Below, one piece after another: positions 45,059-54,131 of a stretch of DNA of 64,000 nucleotides. Location of the stretch: positions 1,044,861 to 1,108,860 of the forward strand of contig NZ_BMKQ01000001.1 of NCBI RefSeq assembly GCF_014644415.1, read 5' to 3'. Position numbers and translations under genes: made by a program. Within the stretch, counting starts at the first letter, position 1; the number at the start of each line of letters is the position of its first letter. The notes under the pieces were generated by a model. The model had not been told where the DNA came from. It did no database searches and saw only the letters and a program-made list of their open reading frames with translations. Source of the DNA: Marmoricola endophyticus (GTDB lineage: Bacteria > Actinomycetota > Actinomycetes > Propionibacteriales > Nocardioidaceae).

Positions 45059-45979
45059 TCAGGCCCGCGGGTGGGCCATCCGGTACGCCGCGCGCAGCCG
45101 GTCCCCCGACACGTGGGTGTAGATCTGCGTGGTCGCCAGCGAGGCGTGCCCGAGCAGCTCCTGGACCGTGCGCAGGTCGGCACCCCCCTCGAGGAGGTGG
45201 GTCGCCGCGGTGTGCCGGAGGCCGTGGGGACCCAGGTCCGGCGCGCCCGGGACGTCCTCGAGCCGGCGGTGGACCAGGGTGCGGACGGCGCGCTGGTCAA
45301 GGCGCCCGCCCCGTGCGCCGAGGAACAGCGCCGGACCACTGCCGTCGGCGACCAGCCGCGGACGTCCCGAGGCCAGCCACCGGTCCAGCGCCTGCTCGGC
45401 CGGGCGGCCGAACGGCACGACCCGCTCCTTGCGGCCCTTTCCCAGGACGCGGACGAGCCGACGCTCACGGTCGACGTCGTCCACGTCGGCACCCACCAGC
45501 TCGCCCACGCGCATCCCGGTGGCGTAGAGCAGCTCGAGCACGGCGGCGTCCCGGAGCCCGACAGGGCTCCCGTCGGCGCAGCGCTCGGCCGCCTCCTCGA
45601 GCAGCCGGCGGGCCTCGTCGCGGTCCAGGGCGCCCGGCAGGGTGCGGTGGGCCTTCGGCGAGGCCAACCGCGCCCCGGGGTCGGTGGCGATCAAGCCAGT
45701 GCGGGCCGCCCACGCGGTGAAGACCCGCACCGCGGTCGAGCGTCGGGCCAGCGTCGTCCGCGCCCGACCGGTGGTCTGCTGCTTGGCCAGCCAGCTGCGC
45801 AGGGTGCGGACGTCGAGGGCGGTCAGGTCCTCGTGGCCCAGCGCTGCGGCGTGCTCCAGGGCGGACCAGACGTCGGAGAGGTAGGCACGCACCGTGTGCG
45901 GCGTGAGGTCCCGCTCGGAGACCAGGTGCCGCTCGTACGCCGCCAGCGCCTGCGCCATGGGCTCCGGGAGGTCGGCCAC
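45059..45979 (-). CDS. xerC: Tyrosine recombinase XerC
   Basis: 306 aa from GTG at 45979. It resolves chromosome dimers at dif with XerD. The N-terminal SAM-like core-binding domain (~1-95) has YERHLVSERDLTPHTVRAYLSDV. The catalytic residues appear in order: Arg in ATGMRVGELVG, Lys in VLGKGRKERVVP, H-x-x-R in GPHGLRHTAATHLLEGG, His in LLGHASLATTQ, and the nucleophile Tyr in IYTHV. Neighbours (dprA, comM, yraN) place it in the conserved cluster, not in a mobile element. Confidence 0.95.
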   Translation of the reverse strand: MADLPEPMAQALAAYERHLVSERDLTPHTVRAYLSDVWSALEHAAALGHEDLTALDVRTLRSWLAKQQTTGRARTTLARRSTAVRVFTAWAARTGLIATDPGARLASPKAHRTLPGALDRDEARRLLEEAAERCADGSPVGLRDAAVLELLYATGMRVGELVGADVDDVDRERRLVRVLGKGRKERVVPFGRPAEQALDRWLASGRPRLVADGSGPALFLGARGGRLDQRAVRTLVHRRLEDVPGAPDLGPHGLRHTAATHLLEGGADLRTVQELLGHASLATTQIYTHVSGDRLRAAYRMAHPRA

Positions 45980-46025
45980 AGGCCCACGATAGGCGGGGGC
46001 GGACCTCGGACGGCTGCGCCGCGCC

Positions 46026-47210
46026 TCACGCGCGGCGCAGGCGGTACCGACCCTCCCAGCGCTCGGACAGGCCCGCCTCGAGGAGGCGGTCCAGCGCCGG
46101 GATGACGGACTCCAACGACAGCCCGGCCGCGCGCGCGATGTGCTCCGCCGTCACCGGCTCCCACGCCGGCAGGGCGTCGCGCACCTGCTGGTCGTGCAGC
46201 GAGAGTCGGTCCTCGGGCCGCTGCGGCTGTCGTGGCACCGGCAGCGTGGCCTGCCCCATCGGTGCGACCGCCTCCAGCACCTCGGCGCCCCGCGTCACCA
46301 GCAGTCCCCCGCGGCCGCGGATCAGCTCGTGGACACCCTCCGAGGTCGCGCTGGTCACCGGGCCGGGGACCCCCATGACGATCCGGTTGAGCATCTCCGC
46401 CCAGGTGGAGGTGTTCAGCGCTCCGCTGCGCGTGGCGGCCTCGACGACGACCGTCGCCGACCCCAGGCCGGCGATCAGCCGGTTGCGGGCGAGGAAGCGC
46501 AGCTTGGTCGGAGTCGCCGCCGGTGGCATCTCGGAGACCACCAGACCGGTCTCGGCGATCCGGGCCAGCAGGTCGGCGTGGCTGGCCGGGTAGGCCCGGT
46601 CGACCCCGTTGGCCAGCACCGCCACCGTCTGACCTGACACGGCCAGGGCGCCACGGTGGGCAGCCTTGTCGATGCCGAAGGCGCCGCCGGAGACCACCGG
46701 GTGCCCCGCCCTCGCGACCTCCGCGGCGATCTCACCGGCGGCGTCGTCACCGTACGAGGTGGAGCTGCGGGAGCCGACGACCGCGACCGGGGCTCGCTCC
46801 ACGACCTCGTCGAGCCGCAGCGGCCCCCGGGCCCACAGACCCATCGGCCGCCCACCGCGCCCGAGATGGGTGCCGCAGCGGTCGAGGTCGTCGAGGCACT
46901 CGGGCCACTCGTCGTCCCCGGGCACGACGAACCTCACGCCGATCCGAGCCGCCTCGGCCAGGTCTCTCCCCGGGTCGAGCGCCGCAAGCCGGGCGGCCAC
47001 GTCGGCGACGAGGGTCCGGGAAGCCTCCGCGTCCTCCGCCGCAGCCGCCGCACGTCGGCGCTGAGCAGTGAGCGTCGCCAGCGCACGGACGGCCCCCTCC
47101 TCCAGCACCATTGCCGTCAGTCGCGGATCGCCGGGCTCCGCCAGACGTCCCAGCGCGGCCCGTGCGAGCCGCTCGTCGTCGGGCGCCCGCCGAGCCGGGC
47201 CGGCGCTCAC
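46026..47210 (-). CDS. dprA: DNA-processing protein DprA
   Basis: 394 aa; GTG at 47210 overlaps the comM stop by 4 nt. It binds ssDNA and loads RecA in transformation. The Rossmann core is evident: VAVVGSRSSTSYGDDAAGEIAAEV, VSGGAFGIDKAAHRGAL, VAVLANGVDRAYPASH, and RNRLIAGLGSATVVVEAATRSG (each the conserved core). The C-terminal winged-helix-like part (HIARAAGLSLESVIPALDRLL) is present. Actinobacteria carry dprA even where natural competence is unproven. Confidence 0.96.
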   Translation of the reverse strand: MSAGPARRAPDDERLARAALGRLAEPGDPRLTAMVLEEGAVRALATLTAQRRRAAAAAEDAEASRTLVADVAARLAALDPGRDLAEAARIGVRFVVPGDDEWPECLDDLDRCGTHLGRGGRPMGLWARGPLRLDEVVERAPVAVVGSRSSTSYGDDAAGEIAAEVARAGHPVVSGGAFGIDKAAHRGALAVSGQTVAVLANGVDRAYPASHADLLARIAETGLVVSEMPPAATPTKLRFLARNRLIAGLGSATVVVEAATRSGALNTSTWAEMLNRIVMGVPGPVTSATSEGVHELIRGRGGLLVTRGAEVLEAVAPMGQATLPVPRQPQRPEDRLSLHDQQVRDALPAWEPVTAEHIARAAGLSLESVIPALDRLLEAGLSERWEGRYRLRRA

Positions 47211-48823
47211 CACGGGACGGACTCCACGTCCGCCCGCTCCGGTGAGGCGGTCGTCCGGCTCTCCAGCGGGGTGCCGGTCCGCAGCCGCAGGGCGACGTCG
47301 GTCTCCTCCTCGCCCGGGTGCTCCACGCCGCGCAGGTCGGCCACGGTCCAGGCGAGCCGGTGGACGCGGGTGGCGCCGCGGCGGGTGAGACGGCCGGCGT
47401 ACACCTCCTCATCGACCCGGCGCTCGGCACGGTCGCTGAGCGGCCAGCGCTCCCGCAGCACGGGCCCGGGCACGTCGGCGTTGACCCGCCAGCCGGTGCC
47501 GTCGTAGCGGGCGGCGGCGAGCACGCGCGCAGCCTCCACCCGCGCGCGCACCGTGGCTGTCGACTCGGGCCGGGCCAACGGGTCGCCCGCCTCGTGCGGA
47601 CGGACCGGCTCGACGTGACGGACGATGTCGATGCGGTCGGCGACCGGGCCGGTCAGCTTGCGTCGGTAGTCACGGCGCCGGACCTCGGTGCACGTGCAGC
47701 GACTGTCCCGACGGGCCGGGTGGTAGTCACCGCACGGGCACGGGTTCGCCGCGAGGACGAACACCGCCCGCGCCGGGAAGGTCGCCGTCTCCTGACCACG
47801 GGCGATGGTGATGTCGCCGTTCTCCAGCGGCTCGCGCAGCGCCTCGACGATGTCGGCGGAGAACAGCGGGAACTCGTCCAGGAACAGCACACCGAGGTGG
47901 GCCTTGCTGACCGCGCCGGGCAGCACGCGACCGGTACCGCCACCGAGCAGGCTGGCACGCGTGGCCGAGTGGTGGGGTGCGCTGAACGGCGGTCGACGCA
48001 GCATCCGGGCACCTGACGGGAACGCGCCGGCGAGGGAGTGGATCGCGGTGAGCTCCAGCGACTCCTCCAGCCCGAGGTCCGGCATGATCCCGGGGATCCG
48101 CTCGGCGAGCGTGGTCTTGCCCGCACCCTTCGGGCCGCTGAGCAGGACGTGGTGGCCTCCGGCGGCGCTGACCTCGAGTGCGTAGCGGGCGTCGGTCATC
48201 CCGACGACGTCGCGCAGGTCGACCTCGGCCAACCGCTGCTCGCCCCGCCAGCTGAGCAGCCGCTGGGCGGAAAGCGGCTCGACCTCCGGCGCCTCCGGCA
48301 CGGCCTCGCCGCGCAGCACGGCGAGCACCTGGGCCAGCGAGCGCACGCCGTACACCGAGACGCCCGGCACCAGGCGGGCCTCCTCCAGCTGCGGCTCGGG
48401 GACGATCACCGTCGTCATCCCGCGCTTGGCGGCGGCCATCGTCATCGGCAGGACCCCCGGCACCGAGCGCACCCGCCCGTCGAGCGTGAGCTCGCCGGCG
48501 AGCACGGTGCGCTGCAGCGAGGCCTGCTCGATCTCCCCGACGGCGCAGAGGACGCCGGCAGCGATGGCGAGGTCGAAGTGCGACCCGCGCTTGGGCAGGT
48601 CGGCCGGCGAGAGCAGGATCGTCAGCCGCTTGGTCGAGGGCCAGTCCACGCCCAGGTCGGCGACCGCGGCGCGGCAACGGTCCAGCGACTCCGAGATCGA
48701 CGTGTCCGGGCGGCCGACCAGGGAGACCGCGCTGGTGCCGAGGCTGACGTCGACCTGGACGTCGACCAGGTGCGCGACAGCGCCGTCGAGGGTGACCGTG
48801 CGGGTGGTGGCCACGTCCGCCAT
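47207..48823 (-). CDS. ComM/YifB-type Mg-chelatase-like AAA+ ATPase
   Basis: 538 aa from ATG at 48823 (TGATG with yraN). An N-terminal Lon-S16-like domain (~20-175, GRPDTSISESLDRCRAAVADLG; LTILLSPADLPKRGSHFDLA) precedes the AAA+ module. The Walker A is LSGPKGAGKTTLAERIPG, the Walker B LGVLFLDEFPLF, and a Cys-rich insert (ANPCPCGDYHPARRDSRCTC) is family-typical. ComM proteins act as branch-migration helicases during transformation. It is coupled to dprA and yraN. Confidence 0.95.
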   Translation of the reverse strand: MADVATTRTVTLDGAVAHLVDVQVDVSLGTSAVSLVGRPDTSISESLDRCRAAVADLGVDWPSTKRLTILLSPADLPKRGSHFDLAIAAGVLCAVGEIEQASLQRTVLAGELTLDGRVRSVPGVLPMTMAAAKRGMTTVIVPEPQLEEARLVPGVSVYGVRSLAQVLAVLRGEAVPEAPEVEPLSAQRLLSWRGEQRLAEVDLRDVVGMTDARYALEVSAAGGHHVLLSGPKGAGKTTLAERIPGIMPDLGLEESLELTAIHSLAGAFPSGARMLRRPPFSAPHHSATRASLLGGGTGRVLPGAVSKAHLGVLFLDEFPLFSADIVEALREPLENGDITIARGQETATFPARAVFVLAANPCPCGDYHPARRDSRCTCTEVRRRDYRRKLTGPVADRIDIVRHVEPVRPHEAGDPLARPESTATVRARVEAARVLAAARYDGTGWRVNADVPGPVLRERWPLSDRAERRVDEEVYAGRLTRRGATRVHRLAWTVADLRGVEHPGEEETDVALRLRTGTPLESRTTASPERADVESVPW

Positions 48824-49188
48824 CACACGACCCCCCGCAGGTGCTCGACCCGTCCGGCGCCGTGGCCGTCCTGGAGGACCGAGACCACGTCGATGCGGAC
48901 GTCGACGCGGCGCCGCCCCTGCTCCTCCAGCCAGCGCTCGGCCAGGAGGCGCAACCGGGCCGCCTTGACCGGCGTGACCGCCTCGAGCGGGTGGCCGTAC
49001 GCCGTCGTGCGGCGGGTCTTCACCTCGCAGAAGACGACCGTCTCGCCCTCGGTCAGGATCAGGTCGATCTCACCGGCGCGACATCGCCAGTTCCTCTCGA
49101 GCAGGACCAAGCCCTGCTCCTCGAGCGCCCGCAGCGCCACGTCCTCGCCGTAGCGTCCCAGCGCCAGGTTCTGCTGTCCCGTGCTCAT
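48823..49188 (-). CDS. UPF0102 family protein YraN
   Basis: 121 aa from ATG at 49188. It has the endonuclease-like fold of UPF0102: LGRYGEDVALRALEEQG, then LERNWRCRAGEIDLIL with the conserved Glu-Ile-Asp, and VVFCEVKTRR (E-x-K) typical of restriction-enzyme-like nucleases. The function is not established; a role in DNA repair or recombination is suspected from the yraN-comM-dprA linkage. Confidence 0.93.
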   Translation of the reverse strand: MSTGQQNLALGRYGEDVALRALEEQGLVLLERNWRCRAGEIDLILTEGETVVFCEVKTRRTTAYGHPLEAVTPVKAARLRLLAERWLEEQGRRRVDVRIDVVSVLQDGHGAGRVEHLRGVV

Positions 49189-49289
49189 GGGAGGAGCCTC
49201 CGGCCAGACGACGACCGGCACGGGCCGGCGAGGCACCGGTTGTGGACGGCCGAGGGGCGGGTGCGGGCTGTGGACGCGGAACGGACGGG

Positions 49290-50348
49290 TCAGCGTGCGC
49301 GCTGGACGATCTCGGCGGTGTGCGCGATGTCGCGCACCTCACCGACCAGCTCCTCGAGCAGGTCCTCCAGCATCACCACGCCCAGCGTCCTGCCCTCGTC
49401 GTCGACGACGCGTCCCATGTGCGCGCCCCGGCGCTGCAGCGAGGACAGCGCGACGTGCAGGACGTCACCGGAGCGGACGGTGCCCAGCGGGCGCACCCAC
49501 TTGTCCTCGACCACGCGCGAGTGACGAGAGGGGTCGGTCTCCAGCACGTCCTTGACGTGCAGGTATCCCACCAGGTCACCGTCGACCTCGACGGGGAACC
49601 GCGAGTAGCCGGTCTCCCCGCACAACCGCTCCACCTCGGCCACGGTGACGCCCCGGTGGGCCACCGACAGCGTGTCCAGCGGGAGGGTCACGGCCTCGAC
49701 GGTGCGCTCGGTGAAGCCGAGGGCGTCGGCGAGGCGCTGGTACTCCCCCTGCTCGAGCAGCCCCTCCTCGCGCGACTCCGCGACCATCGCGCCGACCTCG
49801 TCGCGGGTGAACGCCGAGGCCACCTCGTCGCGCGGCTCGACCCGCAGCGCGCGCAGGACGAGGTTGGCGACCAGGTTGAACGACCACACCACCGGCTTGA
49901 GCAGCGTGACGACGAGCATCATCGGCGGGCCCAGCACCAGCGCGGCGCGCGTCGGGCCGGCGATGGCGAGGTTCTTCGGGACCATCTCCCCCAGCACCAC
50001 GTGCAGGTAGACCACCAGCAGCAGCGCGATGGCGAACGCGACCGGGTGCACGAACGCCTCGGGCAGGCCGAGCGCCTCGAAGCCGGGCTCGATCAGGTGC
50101 GCCACGGCCGGCTCGCCCAGCGCACCCAGCCCCAGCGAGCAGACGGTGATGCCGAGCTGGGCGCCGGCCATCACCAGCGAGACGTCCTCCATCGCGCGCA
50201 GCGTGGTGCGTGCAGCCCGCGACCCCTCGGCCGCCTTGGGCTCGATCTGGCTGCGCCGCGCCGAGACCAGCGCGAACTCGGCGCCGACGAAGAACGCGTT
50301 CAGTGCCAGCAGCACCACGGCGACGACGAGGGCGGTCTGGTCACTCAT
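49290..50348 (-). CDS. CNNM/CorC-type membrane protein with CBS pair (second of two)
   Basis: 352 aa from ATG at 50348. The DUF21/CNNM membrane domain (~1-190) has NAFFVGAEFALVSARRSQIE and VVLGEMVPKNLAIAGP, and a CBS-pair domain follows (~205-340; VTLPLDTLSVAHRGVTVAEVERL, RFPVEVDGDLVGYLHVKDVL, in outline). It lacks the C-terminal CorC_HlyC domain that its upstream neighbour has. CNNM proteins take part in Mg2+ (or other divalent) transport. The start overlaps the stop of the first paralog by 8 nt. Confidence 0.9.
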   Translation of the reverse strand: MSDQTALVVAVVLLALNAFFVGAEFALVSARRSQIEPKAAEGSRAARTTLRAMEDVSLVMAGAQLGITVCSLGLGALGEPAVAHLIEPGFEALGLPEAFVHPVAFAIALLLVVYLHVVLGEMVPKNLAIAGPTRAALVLGPPMMLVVTLLKPVVWSFNLVANLVLRALRVEPRDEVASAFTRDEVGAMVAESREEGLLEQGEYQRLADALGFTERTVEAVTLPLDTLSVAHRGVTVAEVERLCGETGYSRFPVEVDGDLVGYLHVKDVLETDPSRHSRVVEDKWVRPLGTVRSGDVLHVALSSLQRRGAHMGRVVDDEGRTLGVVMLEDLLEELVGEVRDIAHTAEIVQRAR

Positions 50349-51729
50349 CGCGACCACCCGCCACCTCACGTCGTACGACGCGCAACCGGTCGACCCGCAG
50401 CCCGTCCATCCGCTCGACGACGAGCAGCGCCTCCTCAGGCGGACCGAGCGGGTCTCCCTCCTCACCCACCTGCGCGGGCAGGGGTACGACGGCCTCGTCG
50501 CCGGTCTCCGGGACGCGCCCGAGCGAGGCCACCAGCAGTCCGGCGACCGTGTCGTACTGCTCGCTGGCCGGCACCTCGACCCCGGTCGCCTCCCGCAGCT
50601 CGTCGGGACGCAGCAGCCCTGCCACCGACCACGACCCGTCGCGGCGGGCGACCACCTGGTGCCCGCCCCCGTCGTCGATCCGGTCGTGCTCGTCGGCGAT
50701 CTCGCCGACGATCTCCTCCACGACGTCCTCGAGGGTGACGACGCCCGCGGTGCCGCCGTACTCGTCGACGACGACCGCCATCTGGAAGCCGCCCGCACGC
50801 AGCTCGCCGAGCAGGGGGTCCAGCCGGATGCTGTCGGGCACACGGAGCGCCTCGACCATGTGGTCGCGCACCCGCGCGGCACCCCGCTCGGCGACCGGCA
50901 CGGACACGGCCTGCTTGACGTGGATGGCGCCGACCACGTGGTCGGCGCCCTCGTGGACGACCGGGAAGCGGGAGTGCCCGCTGCTGCGCGCCAGCTCGAC
51001 GACCGCGAGCACCGAGGCGTCGCGGTCGACGCTCTCCATCCGCCGGCGCGGCGTCATGATCTCGCCGGCCGTGCGCGGACCGAAGGCGACCGAGCGCTCG
51101 ACCAGGGCGGCGGTCTCGGGGTCCAGCGTCCCCTCGGCCGCGGAGCGACGAGCGACCGAGAGCAGCTCCTCGGACGTACGAGCGGAGCGCAGCTCCTCCT
51201 GCGGCTCGACCCCGAGCCGTCGCACGATCGCGTTGGCCGAGCCGTTCAGCCCGCGGATCGGCCACGCCATCGCCCTGGTGAACACGCGCTGGAAGCCCGA
51301 GGTGGCGCGGGCAGTGGCGTACGGCGCGGAGATCGCGAGGTTCTTCGGCACCAGCTCGCCGGCGACCATGGTCAGCGCCGTGGCCACGACCAGCCCGATC
51401 ACGACCGACAGCCCGGGCACGACACCGGAGGGCACGCCCCACGACTCCAGCGGGCCGTCGATCAGCCCGGCGATGGCGGGCTCGGCGAGGAACCCGATGG
51501 CCAGGTTCGTGACGGTGATCCCGACCTGGGCGCCCGACAGCTGCGTCGACAGCGTCCGCAGCGCCGCGAGCACACCCCGCGCACCCCGGTCGCCGGACTC
51601 CGCGGCCCGCTCGACGCTGCCACGGTCGACGGTCACCAGCGCGAACTCCGCCGCGACGAACATCCCGCAGCCGGCGACCAGCACCAGCGCCGCGAGCAGG
51701 AGCAACCACTCGGTCACCTGGGGGTCCAC
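50341..51729 (-). CDS. CNNM/CorC-type membrane protein with CBS pair and CorC_HlyC domain (first of two)
   Basis: 462 aa from GTG at 51729; GTG at 51717 is an alternative. Domain order: CNNM membrane part (~1-200; VAAEFALVTVDRGSVERA, VAGELVPKNLAISAP), CBS pair (~215-345; GEIMTPRRRMESVDRDASV, RFPVVHEGADHVVGAIHV, VVVDEYGGTAGVVTLEDVVEEI), and a C-terminal CorC_HlyC domain (~360-445). Members bind ATP-Mg through the CBS pair and act in divalent-cation efflux or regulation. Tandem paralogs of long and short type recur in actinobacteria. Confidence 0.92.
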   Translation of the reverse strand: MDPQVTEWLLLLAALVLVAGCGMFVAAEFALVTVDRGSVERAAESGDRGARGVLAALRTLSTQLSGAQVGITVTNLAIGFLAEPAIAGLIDGPLESWGVPSGVVPGLSVVIGLVVATALTMVAGELVPKNLAISAPYATARATSGFQRVFTRAMAWPIRGLNGSANAIVRRLGVEPQEELRSARTSEELLSVARRSAAEGTLDPETAALVERSVAFGPRTAGEIMTPRRRMESVDRDASVLAVVELARSSGHSRFPVVHEGADHVVGAIHVKQAVSVPVAERGAARVRDHMVEALRVPDSIRLDPLLGELRAGGFQMAVVVDEYGGTAGVVTLEDVVEEIVGEIADEHDRIDDGGGHQVVARRDGSWSVAGLLRPDELREATGVEVPASEQYDTVAGLLVASLGRVPETGDEAVVPLPAQVGEEGDPLGPPEEALLVVERMDGLRVDRLRVVRREVAGGRDE

Positions 51730-51795
51730 ACTCCTACGATCCCGACTGCACTCACGACTCACGGGGCCCAACGCCCGGGGCGCACGCGAGGTTCC

Positions 51796-52101
51796 CTACT
51801 CCGGCGGCTCCATCTCGGCGGGGCTCAGCTCCTCGACGTTGACGTCCTTGAAGGTGAGCACCTTGACGTTGCGGGCGAACCGCGCGGGGCGGTACATGTC
51901 CCACACCCACGCGTCGGTCATCGTCACCTCGAAGAACACGTCGCCCTGCTCGGTGCGCGCCTTCACGTCGACCTGGTTGCACAGGTAGAACCGGCGGTCG
52001 GTCTCGACGACGTACTTGAAGATCCCGACGACGTCGCGGTACTCGCGGTAGAGCGTCAGCTCCATCTCCGCCTCGTACTTCTCCAGGTCCTCGGCGCTCA
52101 C
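51796..52101 (-). CDS. DUF2469 domain-containing protein
   Basis: 101 aa from GTG at 52101 (GTGA overlap with rnhB). The sequence SAEDLEKYEAEMELTLYREYRDVV and FKYVVETDRRFYLCNQVDV is the highly conserved DUF2469 family, which occurs next to rnhB throughout actinobacteria. The function is unknown. Acidic and Tyr-rich, no membrane segment. Confidence 0.93.
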   Translation of the reverse strand: MSAEDLEKYEAEMELTLYREYRDVVGIFKYVVETDRRFYLCNQVDVKARTEQGDVFFEVTMTDAWVWDMYRPARFARNVKVLTFKDVNVEELSPAEMEPPE

Positions 52102-52790
52102 GTCAGACTCCCTTCCAGCTCGGTCTGCGGCCCCGCCTCGATCCCGGCGGCCCGTCGTACGTTGACGAAGCAGCAGCGGTGGATGGGGCACGGCCCGTGC
52201 TGCTCCAGCGCGGCCTCGTGCGAGGCCGTGCAGTAGCCCTTGTGCGTCGCGAAGTCGTACGCCGGCCACCGCTCGTGCTCGGCGGCCATCATCCGGTCGC
52301 GGGTCACCTTGGCCACCACGGACGCGGCAGAGATGCAGGCGGCGACGCGGTCGCCCTTCCACATCGCCAGGCCCGGGACCTCCAGCCCGTCGACGGGGAA
52401 CCCGTCGGTGAGGACGTACGCCGGTCGGACGTCGAGACGTGCGAGCGCGCGTCGCAGCGCCTCGATGTTGGCGACGTGCATGCCGAGCCGGTCGCACTCG
52501 TCGGGAGGTACGACGACCACCGCCCAGGCCAGCGCGCGGCGGACGACCTGGGCGTAGCACCGCTCGCGCGAGCGCTCCGTGAGCAGCTTGGAGTCGGCGA
52601 GGCCCGGCACCTGCCCGGCCTTCGTGGGGGCGAGCACGACGGCGGCCGCGACCAGCGGACCGGCGCACGCGCCGCGGCCGGCCTCGTCGACGCCGGCGAC
52701 GTGCGCCATCCCGGCCCGCCGCAGCGCGCGCTCGTAGCCGTACAGCCCGGCGTCGCGGCGCACGGTGGAGCCTCGCGGGAGAGTGGTCAT
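52098..52790 (-). CDS. rnhB: Ribonuclease HII
   Basis: 230 aa from ATG at 52790. It removes RNA from RNA-DNA hybrids. The metal-binding motif is VAGVDEAGRGACAGPLVAAAVVL (D-E), and SKLLTERSRER, ISAASVVAKVTRDRMM and YDFATHKGYCTASHEAAL complete the active site. It is followed by DUF2469 with a 4-nt overlap and preceded by lepB. Confidence 0.96.
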   Translation of the reverse strand: MTTLPRGSTVRRDAGLYGYERALRRAGMAHVAGVDEAGRGACAGPLVAAAVVLAPTKAGQVPGLADSKLLTERSRERCYAQVVRRALAWAVVVVPPDECDRLGMHVANIEALRRALARLDVRPAYVLTDGFPVDGLEVPGLAMWKGDRVAACISAASVVAKVTRDRMMAAEHERWPAYDFATHKGYCTASHEAALEQHGPCPIHRCCFVNVRRAAGIEAGPQTELEGSLT

Positions 52791-52802
52791 CGCAGAATCA
52801 GG

Positions 52803-53525
52803 CTAGCGGGACCCCGACGTCGCGTCGGGCACCGCTCGAAACGTGCTCGGCCGGTGGATGATCTGCGCGCGGTCCCACGGCCAGACCAGCGCGAAGACCT
52901 TGCCGACGACGTCGTCCTCGGGCACGAACCCGCCGCCGGGCTCGCCCATGTGGGCACGTGAGTCCGCGGAGTCGCCGCGGTTGTCACCCATCATCCACAG
53001 CCGGTCCTCGGGCACCTTGACGTCGAAGTTCTGCAAGGAGGGCACCGTGCCCTTCGGGAGGTACGACTCGTCGAGCGCGGTCCCGTTGACGGTGATCCGG
53101 CCCTGCTGGTCGCAGCAGCGCACCCGGTCCCCGCCGACGCCGATCACCCGCTTCACCAGGTGCCCGCCGGCCGGGTAGAGCCCGACCAGCTCGAGCACCC
53201 GCTTGAGCCCCGTGGCGGGCGGGGTGTCCTCCGCGCCGAGCCAGTTGCTCGGGTCCTTGAACACGATGATGTCGCCGCGGCTGGGGCCGGAGCCCCAGTA
53301 CGACGGCTTCTCCACGAGGATCCGATCGTTCTTGACGAACTGCGGCTCCATCGACGGCGAGGGGATGTAGAAGGCCTGGACGAACAGCGCCTTGATCACG
53401 ATCGCCAGGGCGAGCGCGATCACCAGCAGCAGGATCGTCTCCTGCCAGAGCGGGAGCTGCCTGCGCTGACGGCGACGGCTCCTCGACGGGGTCTGCTGGC
53501 CGCCCTCGGCCCCGGATGAGCTCAC
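52803..53525 (-). CDS. lepB: Type I signal peptidase
   Basis: 240 aa from GTG at 53525. A basic N-terminal stretch (SRSRRRQRRQLPLW) precedes one membrane helix (ETILLLVIALALAIVIKAL). The catalytic Ser is in YIPSPSMEPQF and the general-base Lys in HLVKRVIGVGGDRV. GDNRGDSADSRAHMG is the conserved box E. It cleaves Sec and Tat signal peptides. The rnhB-lepB-rplS order is standard. Confidence 0.95.
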   Translation of the reverse strand: MSSSGAEGGQQTPSRSRRRQRRQLPLWQETILLLVIALALAIVIKALFVQAFYIPSPSMEPQFVKNDRILVEKPSYWGSGPSRGDIIVFKDPSNWLGAEDTPPATGLKRVLELVGLYPAGGHLVKRVIGVGGDRVRCCDQQGRITVNGTALDESYLPKGTVPSLQNFDVKVPEDRLWMMGDNRGDSADSRAHMGEPGGGFVPEDDVVGKVFALVWPWDRAQIIHRPSTFRAVPDATSGSR

Positions 53526-53582
53526 GACGGGGAAGCCTACGTCGCGCCACCCCGCCGTGAGGCACCCCGGTGGTGCGAGTCC

Positions 53583-53933
53583 TCAGACCTCGCGGCGCTC
53601 CTTGATCTTGGCCGCCTTGCCGCGCAGGTTGCGCAGGTAGTACAGCTTCGCGCGGCGCACGTCACCGCGGGTGACGACCTCGATCTGCTCGAAGATCGGC
53701 GAGTGGAGCGGGAAGGTCCGCTCGACACCGACGCCGAAGGACACCTTGCGGACGGTGAAGGTGCGGCCGACGCCGGCACCCTGCACCTTGATGACGATGC
53801 CCTGGAAGACCTGGACGCGCGACCGGTTCCCCTCGACGACCTTCACGTGCACCTTCACGGTGTCGCCGGCACGGAAGGCCGGGAGGTCGCTGCGCAGGGC
53901 AGCGGCGTTGAGCTCGTCGATGACGTTGGCCAT
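53583..53933 (-). CDS. rplS: 50S ribosomal protein L19
   Basis: 116 aa from ATG at 53933. It lies at the 30S-50S interface. Conserved features: [43 protein letters not shown], and the C-terminal [24 protein letters not shown], in outline. It is separated from the upstream trmD fusion by 198 nt. That gap has no clear hairpin and probably holds the rplS promoter. Confidence 0.98.
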   Translation of the reverse strand: MANVIDELNAAALRSDLPAFRAGDTVKVHVKVVEGNRSRVQVFQGIVIKVQGAGVGRTFTVRKVSFGVGVERTFPLHSPIFEQIEVVTRGDVRRAKLYYLRNLRGKAAKIKERREV

Positions 53934-54131
53934 GGTGTCTCCTCGCGAGTGCCACAGGTCAGCCGCGGTATGGAAGTGGTGAACGGATCTCGGCCCGGCG
54001 TGTACGGGTCGGCGGCGCGGGTCCCCCCTGTGGCAGGGTCCCGACGCGGATCCCCCGCGTGTTCCTCGGGGCGGTCCTTCGACCGGCTGGGCCAAGGCTC
54101 GAGTGTGCCAGAGCCGCGCCGTGCGGCGAAA

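Noticed and set aside
45059-45979. Integrase of a mobile element
   Set aside because: The protein is XerC-like in length and context (next to dprA and comM). No attachment repeats or phage genes are nearby.
53934-54131. tRNA gene or small RNA in the gap before rplS
   Set aside because: No cloverleaf or T-loop (GGTTCRANYCC-type) signal was seen. The gap fits a promoter and leader region.
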